This document shows, piece by piece, positions 13,101 to 25,323 of a stretch of DNA of 64,000 bases. Position 1 is the stretch's first letter. The number at the start of each line of letters is the position of its first letter. Origin of the DNA: Cladorhizidae sp. MBARI D1340-BT2 (taxonomy: Eukaryota > Porifera > Demospongiae > Poecilosclerida > Cladorhizidae); NCBI GenBank assembly GCA_028752905.1, contig JAQNBH010000003.1, positions 1,749,585 to 1,813,584 on the forward strand, written 5' to 3'. The notes beneath the pieces are model-generated. The model did not search any database and was not told the DNA's origin. It was given only the letters and a program-made list of their open reading frames with translations. The position numbers and the translations under genes were made by a program.

Positions 13101-16100
13101 CTATTGTTGTTGGTACTATTGTTGTTGCTATTGTTGTTGTTGTTGTTTGTATTTCCAGGAGTTTATTTCCGGCCATAGTCTGCAGTCAGTGTCTAGTATT
13201 ACAAGAGAAAGTGACCCATCTGTTCTGCTCATCAATCTCCGTGGCGATGCAGCTGGGTTCAAGGTTCATGTGGACTCACCAACGGTAGCTAAGGAAATAG
13301 CTAACATCTTGGAAGAGAGGCGCGAAGGAGAAGCTCTCGTGAGTATTGAAATATTGGAACTGAATTTAGTATACATTGGAACTGCGCAGTCCACTAATGC
13401 ATTATCCATTTAGATGGGAGTGTAGAAGGCTGGGAGTATAGAAGGCTGGGAGTATAGAAGGCTGGGAGTATAGAAGGCTGGGAGTATAGAGGGCTGGGAG
13501 TATAGAATGCTGGGAGTATAGAGGGCTGGGAGTATAGAAGGCTGGGAGTATAGAAGGCTGGGAGTATAGAAGGCTGGGAGTATAGAGGGCTGGGAGTATA
13601 GAAGGCTGGGAGTATAGAGGGCTGGGAGTATAGAGGGCTGGGAGTATAGAGGGCTGGGAGTATAGAGGGCTGGGAGTATAGAAGGCTGGGAGTATAGAAG
13701 GCTGGGAGTATAGAAGGCTGGGAGTATAGAAGGCTGGGAGTATAGAAGGCTGGGGGTATAGAAGGCTGGGAGTATAGAAGGCTGGGAGTATAGAAGGCTG
13801 GGAGTATAGAGGGCTGGGAGTATAGAAGGCTGGGAGTATAGAAGGCTGGGAGTATAGAAGGCTGGGAGTATAGAGGGCTGGGAGTATAGAGGGCTGGGAG
13901 TATAGAAGGCTGGGAGTATAGAAGGCTGGGAGTATAGAAGGCTGGGAGTATAGAAGGCTGGGAGTATAGAGGGCTGGGAGTATAGAAGGCTGGGAGTATA
14001 GAAGGCTGGGGGTATAGAAGGCTGGGAGTATAGAGGGCTGGGGGTATAGAAGGCTGGGAGTATAGAGGGCTGGGAGTATAGAAGGCTGGGAGTATAGAAG
14101 GCTGGGAGTATAGAAGGCTGGGAGTATAGAAGGCTGGGAGTATAGAAGGCTGGGAGTATAGAAGGCTGGGAGTATAGAGGGCTGGGAGTATAGAAGGCTG
14201 GGAGTATAGAGGGCTGGGGGTATAGATGGCTGGGAGTATAGAGGGCTGGGGGTATAGAAGGCTGGGAGTATAGAAGGCTGGGAGTATAGAAGGCTGGGAG
14301 TATAGAAGGCTGGGGGTATAGAAGGCTGGGAGTATAGAAGGCTGGGAGTATAGAGGGCTGGGAGTATAGAGGGCTGGGAGTATAGAGGGCTGGGAGTATA
14401 GAAGGCTGGGAGTATAGAAGGCTGGGAGTATAGAAGGCTGGGGGTATAGAAGGCTGGGAGTATAGAAGGCTGGGAGTATAGAGGGCTGGGAGTATAGAGG
14501 GCTGGGAGTATAGAGGGCTGGGAGTATAGAGGGCTGGGAGTATAGAAGGCTGGGAGTATAGAAGGCTGGGAGTATAGAAGGCTGGGAGTATAGAAGGCTG
14601 GGAGTATAGAAGGCTGGGAGTATAGAAGGCTGGGAGTATAGAGGGCTGGGAGTATAGAAGGCTGGGAGTATAGAGGGCTGGGAGTATAGAGGGCTGGGAG
14701 TATAGAGGGCTGGGAGTATAGAGGGCTGGGAGTATAGAAGGCTGGGAGTATAGAGGGCTGGGAGTATAGAAGGCTGGGAGTATAGAAGGCTGGGAGTATA
14801 GAAGGCTGGGAGTATAGAAGGCTGGGAGTATAGAGGGCTGGGAGTATAGAAGGCTGGGAGTATAGAAGGCTGGGGGTATAGAAGGCTGGGAGTATAGAAG
14901 GCTGGGAGTATAGAGGGCTGGGAGTATAGAAGGCTGGGAGTATAGAAGGCTGGGAGTATAGAAGGCTGGGAGTATAGAGGGCTGGGAGTATAGAGGGCTG
15001 GGAGTATAGAAGGCTGGGAGTATAGAGGGCTGGGGGTATAGATGGCTGGGAGTATAGAGGGCTGGGAGTATAGAAGGCTGGGAGTATAGAAGGCTGGGAG
15101 TATAGAAGGCTGGGAGTATAGAGGGCTGGGAGTATAGAAGGCTGGGAGTATAGAGGGCTGGGAGTATAGAAGGCTGGGAGTATAGAAGGCTGGGAGTATA
15201 GAAGGCTGGGAGTATAGAAGGCTGGGAGTATAGAAGGCTGGGAGTATAGAAGGCTGGGAGTATAGAGGGCTGGGAGTATAGAAGGCTGGGAGTATAGAAG
15301 GCTGGGAGTATAGAAGGCTGGGAGTATAGAAGGCTGGGAGTATAGAGGGCTGGGAGTATAGAAGGCTGGGAGTATTGAAGGCTGGGAGTATAGAGGGCTG
15401 GGAGTATAGAGGGCTGGGAGTATAGAGGGCTGGGAGTATAGAAGGCTGGGAGTATAGAAGGCTGGGGGTATAGAAGGCTGGGAGTATAGAAGGCTGGGAG
15501 TATAGAAGGCTGGGAGTATAGAAGGCTGGGAGTATAGAAGGCTGGGAGTATAGAAGGCTGGGAGTATAGAAGGCTGGGAGTATAGAAGGCTGGGGGTATA
15601 GAAGGCTGGGAGTATAGAAGGCTGGGAGTATAGAGGGCTGGGAGTATAGAGGGCTGGGAGTATAGAAGGCTGGGAGTATAGAAGGCTGGGAGTATAGAAG
15701 GCTGGGAGTATAGAGGGCTGGGAGTATAGAAGGCTGGGAGTATAGAAGGCTGGGAGTATAGAAGGCTGGGGGTATAGAAGGCTGGGAGTATAGAAGGCTG
15801 GGAGTATAGAGGGCTGGGAGTATAGAGGGCTGGGAGTATAGAGGGCTGGGAGTATAGAGGGCTGGGAGTATAGAGGGCTGGGAGTATAGAAGGCTGGGAG
15901 TATAGAGGGCTGGGAGTATAGAAGGCTGGGAGTATAGAAGGCTGGGAGTATAGAAGGCTGGGAGTATAGAGGGCTGGGAGTATAGAAGGCAGGGAGTATA
16001 GAAGGCTGGGGGTATAGAAGGCTGGGAGTATAGAAGGCTGGGAGTATAGAGGGCTGGGAGTATAGAAGGCTGGGAGTATAGAGGGCTGGGGGTATAGATG

Positions 16101-19100
16101 GCTGGGAGTATAGAGGGCTGGGAGTATAGAAGGCTGGGAGTATAGAAGGCTGGGAGTAGGCTGGGAGTATAGAAGGCTGGGAGTAGGCTGGGAGTATAGA
16201 AGGCTGGGAGTATAGAAGGCTGGGAGTATAGAGGGCTGGGAGTATAGAAGGCTGGGAGTATAGAAGGCTGGGAGTATAGAAGGCTGGGAGTATAGAGGGC
16301 TGGGAGTATAGAAGGCTGGGAGTATAGAAGGCTGGGAGTATAGAGGGCTGGGAGTATAGAAGGCTGGGAGTATAGAAGGCTGGGAGTATAGAAGGCTGGG
16401 AGTATAGAAGGCTGGGAGTATAGAAGGCTGGGAGTATAGAAGGCTGGGAGTATAGAGGGCTGGGAGTATAGAAGGCTGGGAGTATAGAGGGCTGGGAGTA
16501 TAGAAGGCTGGGAGTATAGAAGGCTGGGGGTAGACAAGTTCTTCAATTCAACAAACTATCATAAACCACCAAAAAGAGTGCAGGTGTTGTGCTGTCGTCT
16601 TCTAAGAAAATATGCTGTAGTTAGCTCTTGTTTGATCATGCACACACCTGTGCTGGTGGCAGAGGAGAGAGTCTAGCTCTGAGTAGTGAGCCAGATGGAT
16701 GGCCTAGCTGCCTCATACCAGCACTCCTAGTTCCTCCTTGCTACCACATGTGCACTGCACTGAGAGATAGCTAGCAGCAGCCAGCATGCACCAACTGGAG
16801 CAATAATTAGCAGAGCACTTGGCCATGTACATGTGTGGATTATATAGGGTCCAAAAGGTTGTTTCAGTTAATTTTAGCTCCAAAAACACTTTCAGCTTAT
16901 CTTGAACCCATCTCTAAGTAGGGTTTCTTTCTTTGACAAGTCAACTAGTCTTGTATAATTATAAATAGATAGATAGATAGAGGTATAGATAGATAGATAG
17001 ATAGATAGATAGAGGTATAGATAGATAGATAGATGTATAGATGTATAGATAGATAGAGGCATAGAGGTACATGTATAGATAGATAGGTATAGATAGTGGA
17101 TAGAGGTATAGATAGATAGGTAAATAAATAGATGTATAGATAGAGGTATAGATAGATACTGTAGATAGATCGATAGAGGTATAGATAGAGATATCTGTGA
17201 TATTCAGAACAGCTCAGTGATGTGTGTGCCCCTCATGTTGCTAGACGAGGATAAGGTTGCCATTTGGTAGTCCAACTCATCACATGCCAACACTGCAGGT
17301 GACTTGGTGCAGTCCACATAAAAGTATACATGCCTTGGCAACAATATTATACGTGCGTGCAGTATTCTCCGCAGAGCCTTTAAGCGTATCGGCCCAATAT
17401 TCCTTCGAAATCGAAGGTGAATCATTCAATAGTTTAAAGTTCATTTTTGTCAAATAATTAAATTTCATTTGTACATATTGTGGGTGTGGTCAGTGAAAAA
17501 GTGCAGCAGTGTCAACTCACAGTAGCTCGCGTCTCGCGAGTGAGACTTACTGAAGCGTAGAAGTCTAGACCAGGGTGTTCCTAGAGCTCAGACAAGCACA
17601 GGAAGGCTGGCATTGAGAAGTTGAACTTTACTTGGATGCTAGAGTTGGAGGATGGGTAAGGTGTGGCATGTTGGCTCTGCTGATAAACACAATCGTAGGC
17701 CTAGGAAGGTCACCATCGGCCGAGCGATGATCAGCTTGCCACGCACGACTCTAACAAGGCAGAGCTTAGAGAAGCATGCGAAGAGCGAGTGCCACAACAC
17801 GATAGGCTGACTTGGATTTGTGGCGATGGTGCAGTGCCCAGGGGAGATTGTAGCTTAGCCCTCGCTAAAGTGTCTCCTTTTTTCCCCATCCTCTCTTGGT
17901 ATTTATGAAACCATTTCTTCCAGAAGCATGTCAATAGTACAGTACCCAACAGTTACTTCCCCCATGAAATATTTCTATATTCACTTATAATATGAGCATT
18001 CAGGCTTTGAATATGTACGTATGTCAATCATATTATGCACTGCTTGTTGCATGATAGACTATTGATATAGCTAGCTCATTATCATGTGACAATATGTGTC
18101 TAGTCCAATGCACCTGATGAATAGAACACTAAAAACACAGACCATCATGGTTGATTAATCCGCTACTCCACCAATGACATGCCAACATCCTTACAAAAAT
18201 CCTGGGGAGAACACTGAGTGTGTGTGTGTGTGTGTGATGTGTGATGTGGATGTGTGTCCATCCCATAGTTTGATGAGCACTTGCATTGGAGTGAATCTGT
18301 CCCATCTCTATTTACGATGTCCATGGAGCACGAGGTCGTCACCACGGATACAGACTCCTCCATATCCACCACCGACCACACCCCCACTGATCATGAAACC
18401 TCGCCTCCTGCTGGACAAGTGCTCTCATATGACCTTCTGATCCACTCACCGGATGTGGGTGTGGTTGGCGCAGCCCTAAGTCCCCCTAATGGGCACATGG
18501 AGCCACGGTTTGGTGCCAAGTCTGACCCAATGCATGTCCTATCGCGCAATAATTCCTTGACGACTGACATGGATTGTCTTGTGCCCGTGGCCGATAAGGG
18601 GAGGCTGTTGTTTTGTGATTGCCCCCCTGACCCTGAAATTCCCCCAGAGGTGAACCTCAAAGAAATATCGTGAGTAACTAACTCTCTCTGGGTCTTGATA
18701 GAACATCATGTGATAATCATGTGACGAGTTGACTTCATTTTTAATATTATTCACTAGTTTGGTGGATATCATTGTCTCACCTTTGGAAGTCGCCAGACAG
18801 ATGACCCTCATAGACCAGCGTGAGTCACTGTGCTGACCCACAACCTCCTCTCCCCCAGTCCCCCTCCTCTCCCCCATGTTTCCCTCCTCTCCCCCATGTC
18901 CCCCTCCTCTCCCCCATGTCCCCCTCCTCTCCCCCATGTCCCCCTCCTCTCCCCCATGTCCCCCTCCTCTCCCCCATGTCCCTCTCCTCTCCCCCATGTC
19001 CCCCTCCTCTCCCACATGTCCCCCTCCTCTCCCACATGTCCCCCTCCTCTCCCCATGTCCCCCTCCTCTCCCCCATGTCCCCCTCCTCTCCCCCATGTCC

Positions 19101-22100
19101 CCCTCCTCTCCCACATGTCCCCATCCTCTCCCCCATGTCCCCCCAGTCCCCCTCCTTTCCCCCATGTCCCCCCAGTCCCCCTCCTTTCCCCCATGTCCCC
19201 CTCCTCTCCCCCATGTCCCCCTCCTCTCCCCCATGTCCCCCTCCTCTCCCCCATGTCCCCCTCCTCTCCCCCATGTCTCCCTCCTCTCCCCCATGTCCCC
19301 CTCCTCTCCCCCATGTCACCCTCCGCTCCCCCATGTCCCCCTCCTCTCCCCCATGTCCCCATCCTCTCCCCCATGTCCTCCTCCTCTCCCCCATGTCCCC
19401 CTCCTCTCCCCCATGTCCCCCTCCTCTCCCCCATGTCCTCCTCTCCCCCATGTCCCCCTCCTCTCCCCCATGTCCCCCTCCTCTCCGCCATGTCCCCCTC
19501 CCTCCCCAGCTTCACTCGGTCATGTTGTCTCCTAATTTCCTTGCCACAGAACGTTTCTGTGACTTGACGTCCAAAGAGCTGCTCCAGAAGGTGCACCTGA
19601 TCGCCAAGCCCTCTTCCGTGCAGCGAGACTCCATAGCCTCCACCGCCACCCTGCAGTCCTCCTCCATCATAGAGGGAGACCTCAGGGAGACAGCCGTGGA
19701 GAGATTGGCCTTCAGGTTCAACCAGGTACAATACGTATGCAGCTGCCACGGTGGAACTCGATATGTGGAACACCAGTTTGTGTTGCACTCTGAACCCTGG
19801 TGGTTAGCCTCTCAATGTGTAGTGCACAAAGGTTCATAGCTCATTAATTATTCATGAGATATATATTCATACGATCATAGCCTTCTCTTGCTTGATCCCG
19901 TGCAGCTAATCTTACCACCAAAAGATAGCTCATTTCATAAGTTTTCCAATGGTGAGATATTTTCACCAAGTACACATATATCGTAAGCTTGGTCACCAAA
20001 GATGAGTTCCTTCTCAGATGATTATCCATGTATACTATAGATGCCATTCCGCAGCTCATTCCATACTAGATGCAATGAGTGTGTTTGAATCTTGCTTGAC
20101 CTGCCCTCACTGGTAATACTGGTATCTGTAGCATACCAATATTCTGTCTTATACTGTTGGTCAGCTTCGTGTCGATGTTGTGGCTAATTTTCACTCCTCG
20201 CACACGTAATGGTTACTTAATATGTCCATAAAAGGTAACTTGCAACCTTTTGGGAGTCCATCTTTATTGGTGACTGAGGTGTGATTGTTGGCACATCGTG
20301 GGGAAGCTTATGAAATGAGGTAAAGATAACATGTACGGGATAGGTGGAGAAGGTTATAACCGATATGGATATCTCATTTGCCACTCAAAATGGAGGCATT
20401 GTGATAACTGATCTATGGCAGTGTATCCAGTAGAATGTGCATTTGTGGAGTATATACTGTAAGCTCTGGTTGTGGCCTCGCCAGGTGTTAAATGTCCGTA
20501 CAAACAGTCTTTCTTAGACGTCCTTACTGCACATTGCATCTCACTGTGAAGCCTGGTCTGGTGAAGATGCTTGGCTCACAAGGAGTTGACTGCCTAGTTG
20601 AAGATGCTTGGCTCACAAGGAGTTGGCTGGCCTAGGTGAAGATGCTTGGCCCACAAGGAGTTGACTGGCCTAGGTGAAGATGTTTGGCCCACAAGGAGTT
20701 GACTGGCCTAGCTGAAGATGCTTGGCCCACAAGGAGTTGACTGGCCTAGGTGAAGATGTTTGGCCCACAAGGAGTTGACTGGCCTAGCTGAAGATGCTTG
20801 GCTCACAAGGAGTTGACTGGCCTAGCTGAAGATGCTTGGCCCACAAGGAGTTGACTGGCCTAGGTGAAGATGTTTGGCCCACAAGGAGTTGACTGGCCTA
20901 GGTGAAGATGCTTGGCCCACAAGGAGTTGACTGGCCTAGGTGAAGATGCTTGGCCCACAAGGAGTTGACTGGCCTAGGTGAAGGTCTCTGCTGTTATGGT
21001 CATGTGACCTCATCGTCATGGTGACATTGACTGCTTGTGACAGCCCAACACAGCTGAAGGTTCAATAGCCAACTGATGCTTCTATTTACAGCACATCATG
21101 GGAACTAGCTAGACGAGGTTAACGATCCTTTCCCATTGCACTTTTTCTCATCGAGAGGCAAAACTGGTCGTGGACAAACCATCAGTAAATTTTGAGTCTT
21201 CTTGTAGTAGATTGTTCGAATGTGTTGAACAAAGTTGGCACATATATATAAAATAGGTAAGGGATATATGAAGTGTAGGTCACATCTGTCAGTTAACTAC
21301 CTTAGTGAAAGGTTCAAGGCATGCTGGGAGCTAACTGCCTTAGTGAAGGGTTCAAGGCATGCTGGGCCTTAGTGAAGGGTTCAAGGCATGCTTGGAGCTA
21401 ACTGCCTTAGTGAAGGGTTCAATGCATGCTGGGAGCTAACTGCCTTAGTGAAGGGTTCAAGGCATGGTGGGAGCTACAGTAACTGCCTTAGTGAAGGGTT
21501 CAAGGCATGCTGGGAGCTAACTGCCTTAGTGAAGGATTCAAGGCATGCTGGGAGCTAACTGCCTTAGTGAAGGGTTCAAGGCATGCTGGGAGCTAACTGC
21601 CTTAGTGAAGGATTCAAGGCATGCTGGGAGCTAACTGCCTTAGTGAAGGGTTCAATGCATGCTGGGAGCTAACTGCCTTAGTGAAGGGTTCAAGGCATGC
21701 TGGGAGCTAACTGCCTTAGTGAAGGGTTCAAGGCATGCTGGGAGCTAACTACCATTTTGAATATCCAGTAGGGAGGCCACTGTACTTACTGATATACTAC
21801 ACGTGTTCTGGCTGTTGTAATATCTCTGCACACACACACACACATACCACCACCACCTCTGCAGGTGGGTAATTGGGTGACCCACAGCATCTTACAGTTC
21901 GAGTTTCTGGAGGAGAGGGTAGCAGTCGTGCAGCAGTTTATCTTCATCGCCAAGGTAACCTACATGAACACATGGAACTATTATATTTTATATACATGTA
22001 TATTGTATATTATGCACGTGTGTGTGTGTGCGTGCGTGTGTGATAGGATCTGAGAAAAGAACCTACTTGGCCAAAAACAAAGAAACTGCGTTATTGGCGT

Positions 22101-25100
22101 GAGGTTAAAGTGCAAGGATAGCTGAGTGGAATGGTACTGGAATAGTGCCGTGATCTAATGCCATTCCAAAGCTATACACAGTTTTGCTTCCACTCTTCAC
22201 GACACTCTCAAACGAGAAAGCGCGTATTGAAATTTCCCTTGTGTTGTTTTGCGTGAAACATCGCGCCACGCATTGATGATGTCACGTTTTCAATCGCCAC
22301 AGTTTATTTAGGTTGCTACAGAAACTGAATGGGAATTCCCGCGTGCCCATATTTTCATTCCGTGTATGCGGTAGCTTCGCGTGTTCTCTATTTTTTAAGC
22401 TTTTTCTAACTGCTCACTCGGATGGAAGGAAGCGCTTCTTGGCCTTGAAACTTTGCAGAAAGATAGACCAATGACCCAAGATGCCTCTGAGGTAATTGCT
22501 GGAAATATGATGATTCATAACCTTAAAGCTATTTAAGGTCCTCGTGCAAAATCAGTTTTTGGGCGAAGTGGAGCCGTTTCTCAGATCGTATCACATATTA
22601 TGCATGTATGTTATATACATGTATATATTACATGTGTATAATGTACATGTGTATAATGTACATGTGTATAATGCACATGTGTATAATGCACATGTGTACA
22701 ATGCACATGTGTATAATGTACATGTGTATAATGTATACTGTATATGTATATAATGTACATGTATATAATGCACATGTGTATAATGCACATATGTATAATG
22801 TTAATGCACATGTGTATAATGTGTATAATGCACATGTGTATAAAGTACATGTATATTATACATACAGCACATGTATGTTGATCACCTATAAAGTATCTTG
22901 CCCCATACCCCTTTTCCTCCCATGCCCTCCTTCCTCGTACTTTATCCTCCTTCCCTCTCCTCGTCATCTTCTTCCTCTTCCTCTAGCATTGTTTGGAGCT
23001 CGGTAACTTTAGCTCCATGATGGCTATTGTAGTGGCCGGCCTAGGCTCTGCCCCTGTCAGGCGGCTACAGCAGACATGGGCGCTGCTGCCGAAGGTACAT
23101 GAAGACACCTTCAAGGAAATGGGCGCTATCTTAGACTCACAGGTATTGGGCACTATATAGACTCACAAGTAATGGGTGCTATCTTATACTGTAACAAAGT
23201 TGCCTCATGGAATAATAAGTTACCTCATGGAATAATAAGTTACCTCATGGAATAATAAGTTACCTCATGGAATAATAAGTTACCTCATGGAATAATAAGT
23301 TACCTCATGGAATAATAAGTTACCTCATGGAATAATAAGTTACCTCATGGAATAATAAGTTACCTCATGGAATAATACGTTACCTCATGGAATAATAAGT
23401 TACCTCATGGAATAATAAGTTGCCTCATGGAATAATAAGTTACCTCATGGAATAATAGGTTGCCTCATGGAATAATAAGTTACCTCATGGAATAATAAGT
23501 TACCTCATGGAATAATAAGTTACCTCATGGAATAATAAGTTACCTCATGGAATAATAAGTTACCTCATGGAATAATAAGTTACCTCATGGAATAATAAGT
23601 TACCTCATGGAATAATAAGTTGCCTCATGGAATAATAAGTTGCCTCATGGAATAATAAGTTACCTCATGGAATAATTAGTGCTAGATCAGGTGTTTGTAT
23701 GTATTAGTGCTGGTTCAGCTGTGTTTGCATTAGTGCTGGTTCAGCTGTGTTTGCATTAGTGCTGGATCAGCTGTTTGTTTTCATTAGTGCTGGTTCAGCT
23801 GTGTTTGCATTAACCTTGGATCAACTGTTTATCAGCTGTGTTTGCATTAGTGCTGGATCAGCTATGTGTTTGCATTAGCGCTGGTTCAGCTATATGTTTG
23901 CATTAACGCTGGATCAGCTGTTTGTTTGCATTAGTGCTGTTTCAGCTATGTGTTTGCATTAGTGCTGGTTCAGCTGTGTTTGCATTAGTGCTGGATCAGC
24001 TATGTGTTTGCATTAGTGCTGGTTCAGCTGTGTTTGCATTAGTGCTGGTTCAGCTGTGTTTGCATTAGTGCTGGATCAGCTATGTGTTTGCATTAGTGCT
24101 GGATCAGCTGTGTTTGCATTAGTGCTGGATCAACTATGTGTTCGCATTAGTGCTGGATCAGCTGTGTTTGCATTAGTGCTGTGTTTGCATTAGTGCTGGT
24201 TCAGCTGTTTGCATTAGCTATGTGTTTGCATTAGTGCTGGATCAGCTGTGTTTGTATTAGTGCTGGATCAACTATGTGTTTGCATTAGTGCTGGATCAGC
24301 TGTGTTTGCATTAGCGCTGGATCAGCTATGTGTTTGCATTAGTGCTGGATCAGCTGTGTTTTTTGCATTAGTGCTGGATCAGCTGTTTGCATTAGCGCTG
24401 GATCAGCTATGTGTTTGCATTAGTGCTGGATCAGCTGTGTTTGCATTAGCGCTGGATCAGCTGTGTTTGCATTAGTGCTGGATCAGCTTGGGTCTGGTAT
24501 GTCTTTCTCTGCCCCACTCCATTTCCCCCTAATTACCTGACTGGGTTGCACGCACTTCTTCCCCAGTCAGAGCTCATGTAGACTGCCATGTTAAATGTGT
24601 GAAGACCATAATGCAAGTACCTCCTCTTCCTTCCCCCCAGAGCAACTATAAGCATTATCGTGACAAGTTGTCGACCACAGAGGTGCCTGCTGTTCCATAT
24701 GTGGGCGTATTCCTCAAGGACCTCACCTTCTTATGTGATGGGAACCCAGACTATTTGCGTGGCGGCCTCATCAACCTTCATAAACGCAGACAGGTACGTC
24801 ATGGGTGTGTTTAATAGGCAATATTTGATAGACTGATTGGCTAGAAATGGAACAAGAATTCACCAGCTGCTGACCACATAGTCGCAGGACCCTTTGTTAA
24901 CCGGTAAAGGGTCCACACCGTTGCAGGACTTTTTATTAACAGGTAAAGGGTCCACACACTTGCAGGACCCTTTATCAACAGGTAAAGGGACAATACAGTT
25001 GCATGACCCTTTGTTAACGGGTATGTCGGTGGTGAGTTGGTTGCTTTATCGTGACTTTATTTCTAAATGAAGCACCTCTGTCTGCCTTTGAGTGTTTGAA

Positions 25101-25290
25101 TCTGAAGAGGCTAGTTTTGTTCGTTCCTTGCACATCCCATACAAGGGGGTCGGTTGTCTTGGCCAAAGTCTCTCCTCTTCAGGGGGAAATGCATCAAATA
25201 TTCACCCCAGAATACATGGATTTCAGTAAATATCCCACCCATTTCCCCCTCCCACCGGTTGTGTGCAAAAACTGATCAATATTACATCAT

Positions 25291-25323
<33 letters not shown>

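Noticed and set aside
11908..13413. 501-codon frame rich in V/T/L on the + strand, resembling membrane segments
   Set aside because: It is the GTT/ACTATT array read through into the true exon at 13159. Hydrophobicity follows from GTT and CTA triplets.
13394..16546. 1050-codon - strand frame with a YSQPSILPAFYTPSLL repeat, resembling a structural protein
   Set aside because: The unit is 16 nt, so the 16-residue period is just three units. Variation is at the nucleotide level with no codon-position bias, and it lies within the RasGEF gene intron.
18539..19788. Gly/Arg-rich - strand and Pro/Ser-rich + strand frames over the 20-nt array
   Set aside because: They arise from the CCCCCATGT array and overlap real RasGEF exons in other frames.
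21294..21750. tRNA or SINE array, because each unit has GGGTTCAAGGC like a B box
   Set aside because: There is no A box at a suitable distance, no cloverleaf and no terminator. It is a plain 38-nt minisatellite.
23193..23677. CRISPR-like array of 20-nt repeats
   Set aside because: The copies abut directly without spacers, and the context is a eukaryotic intron.
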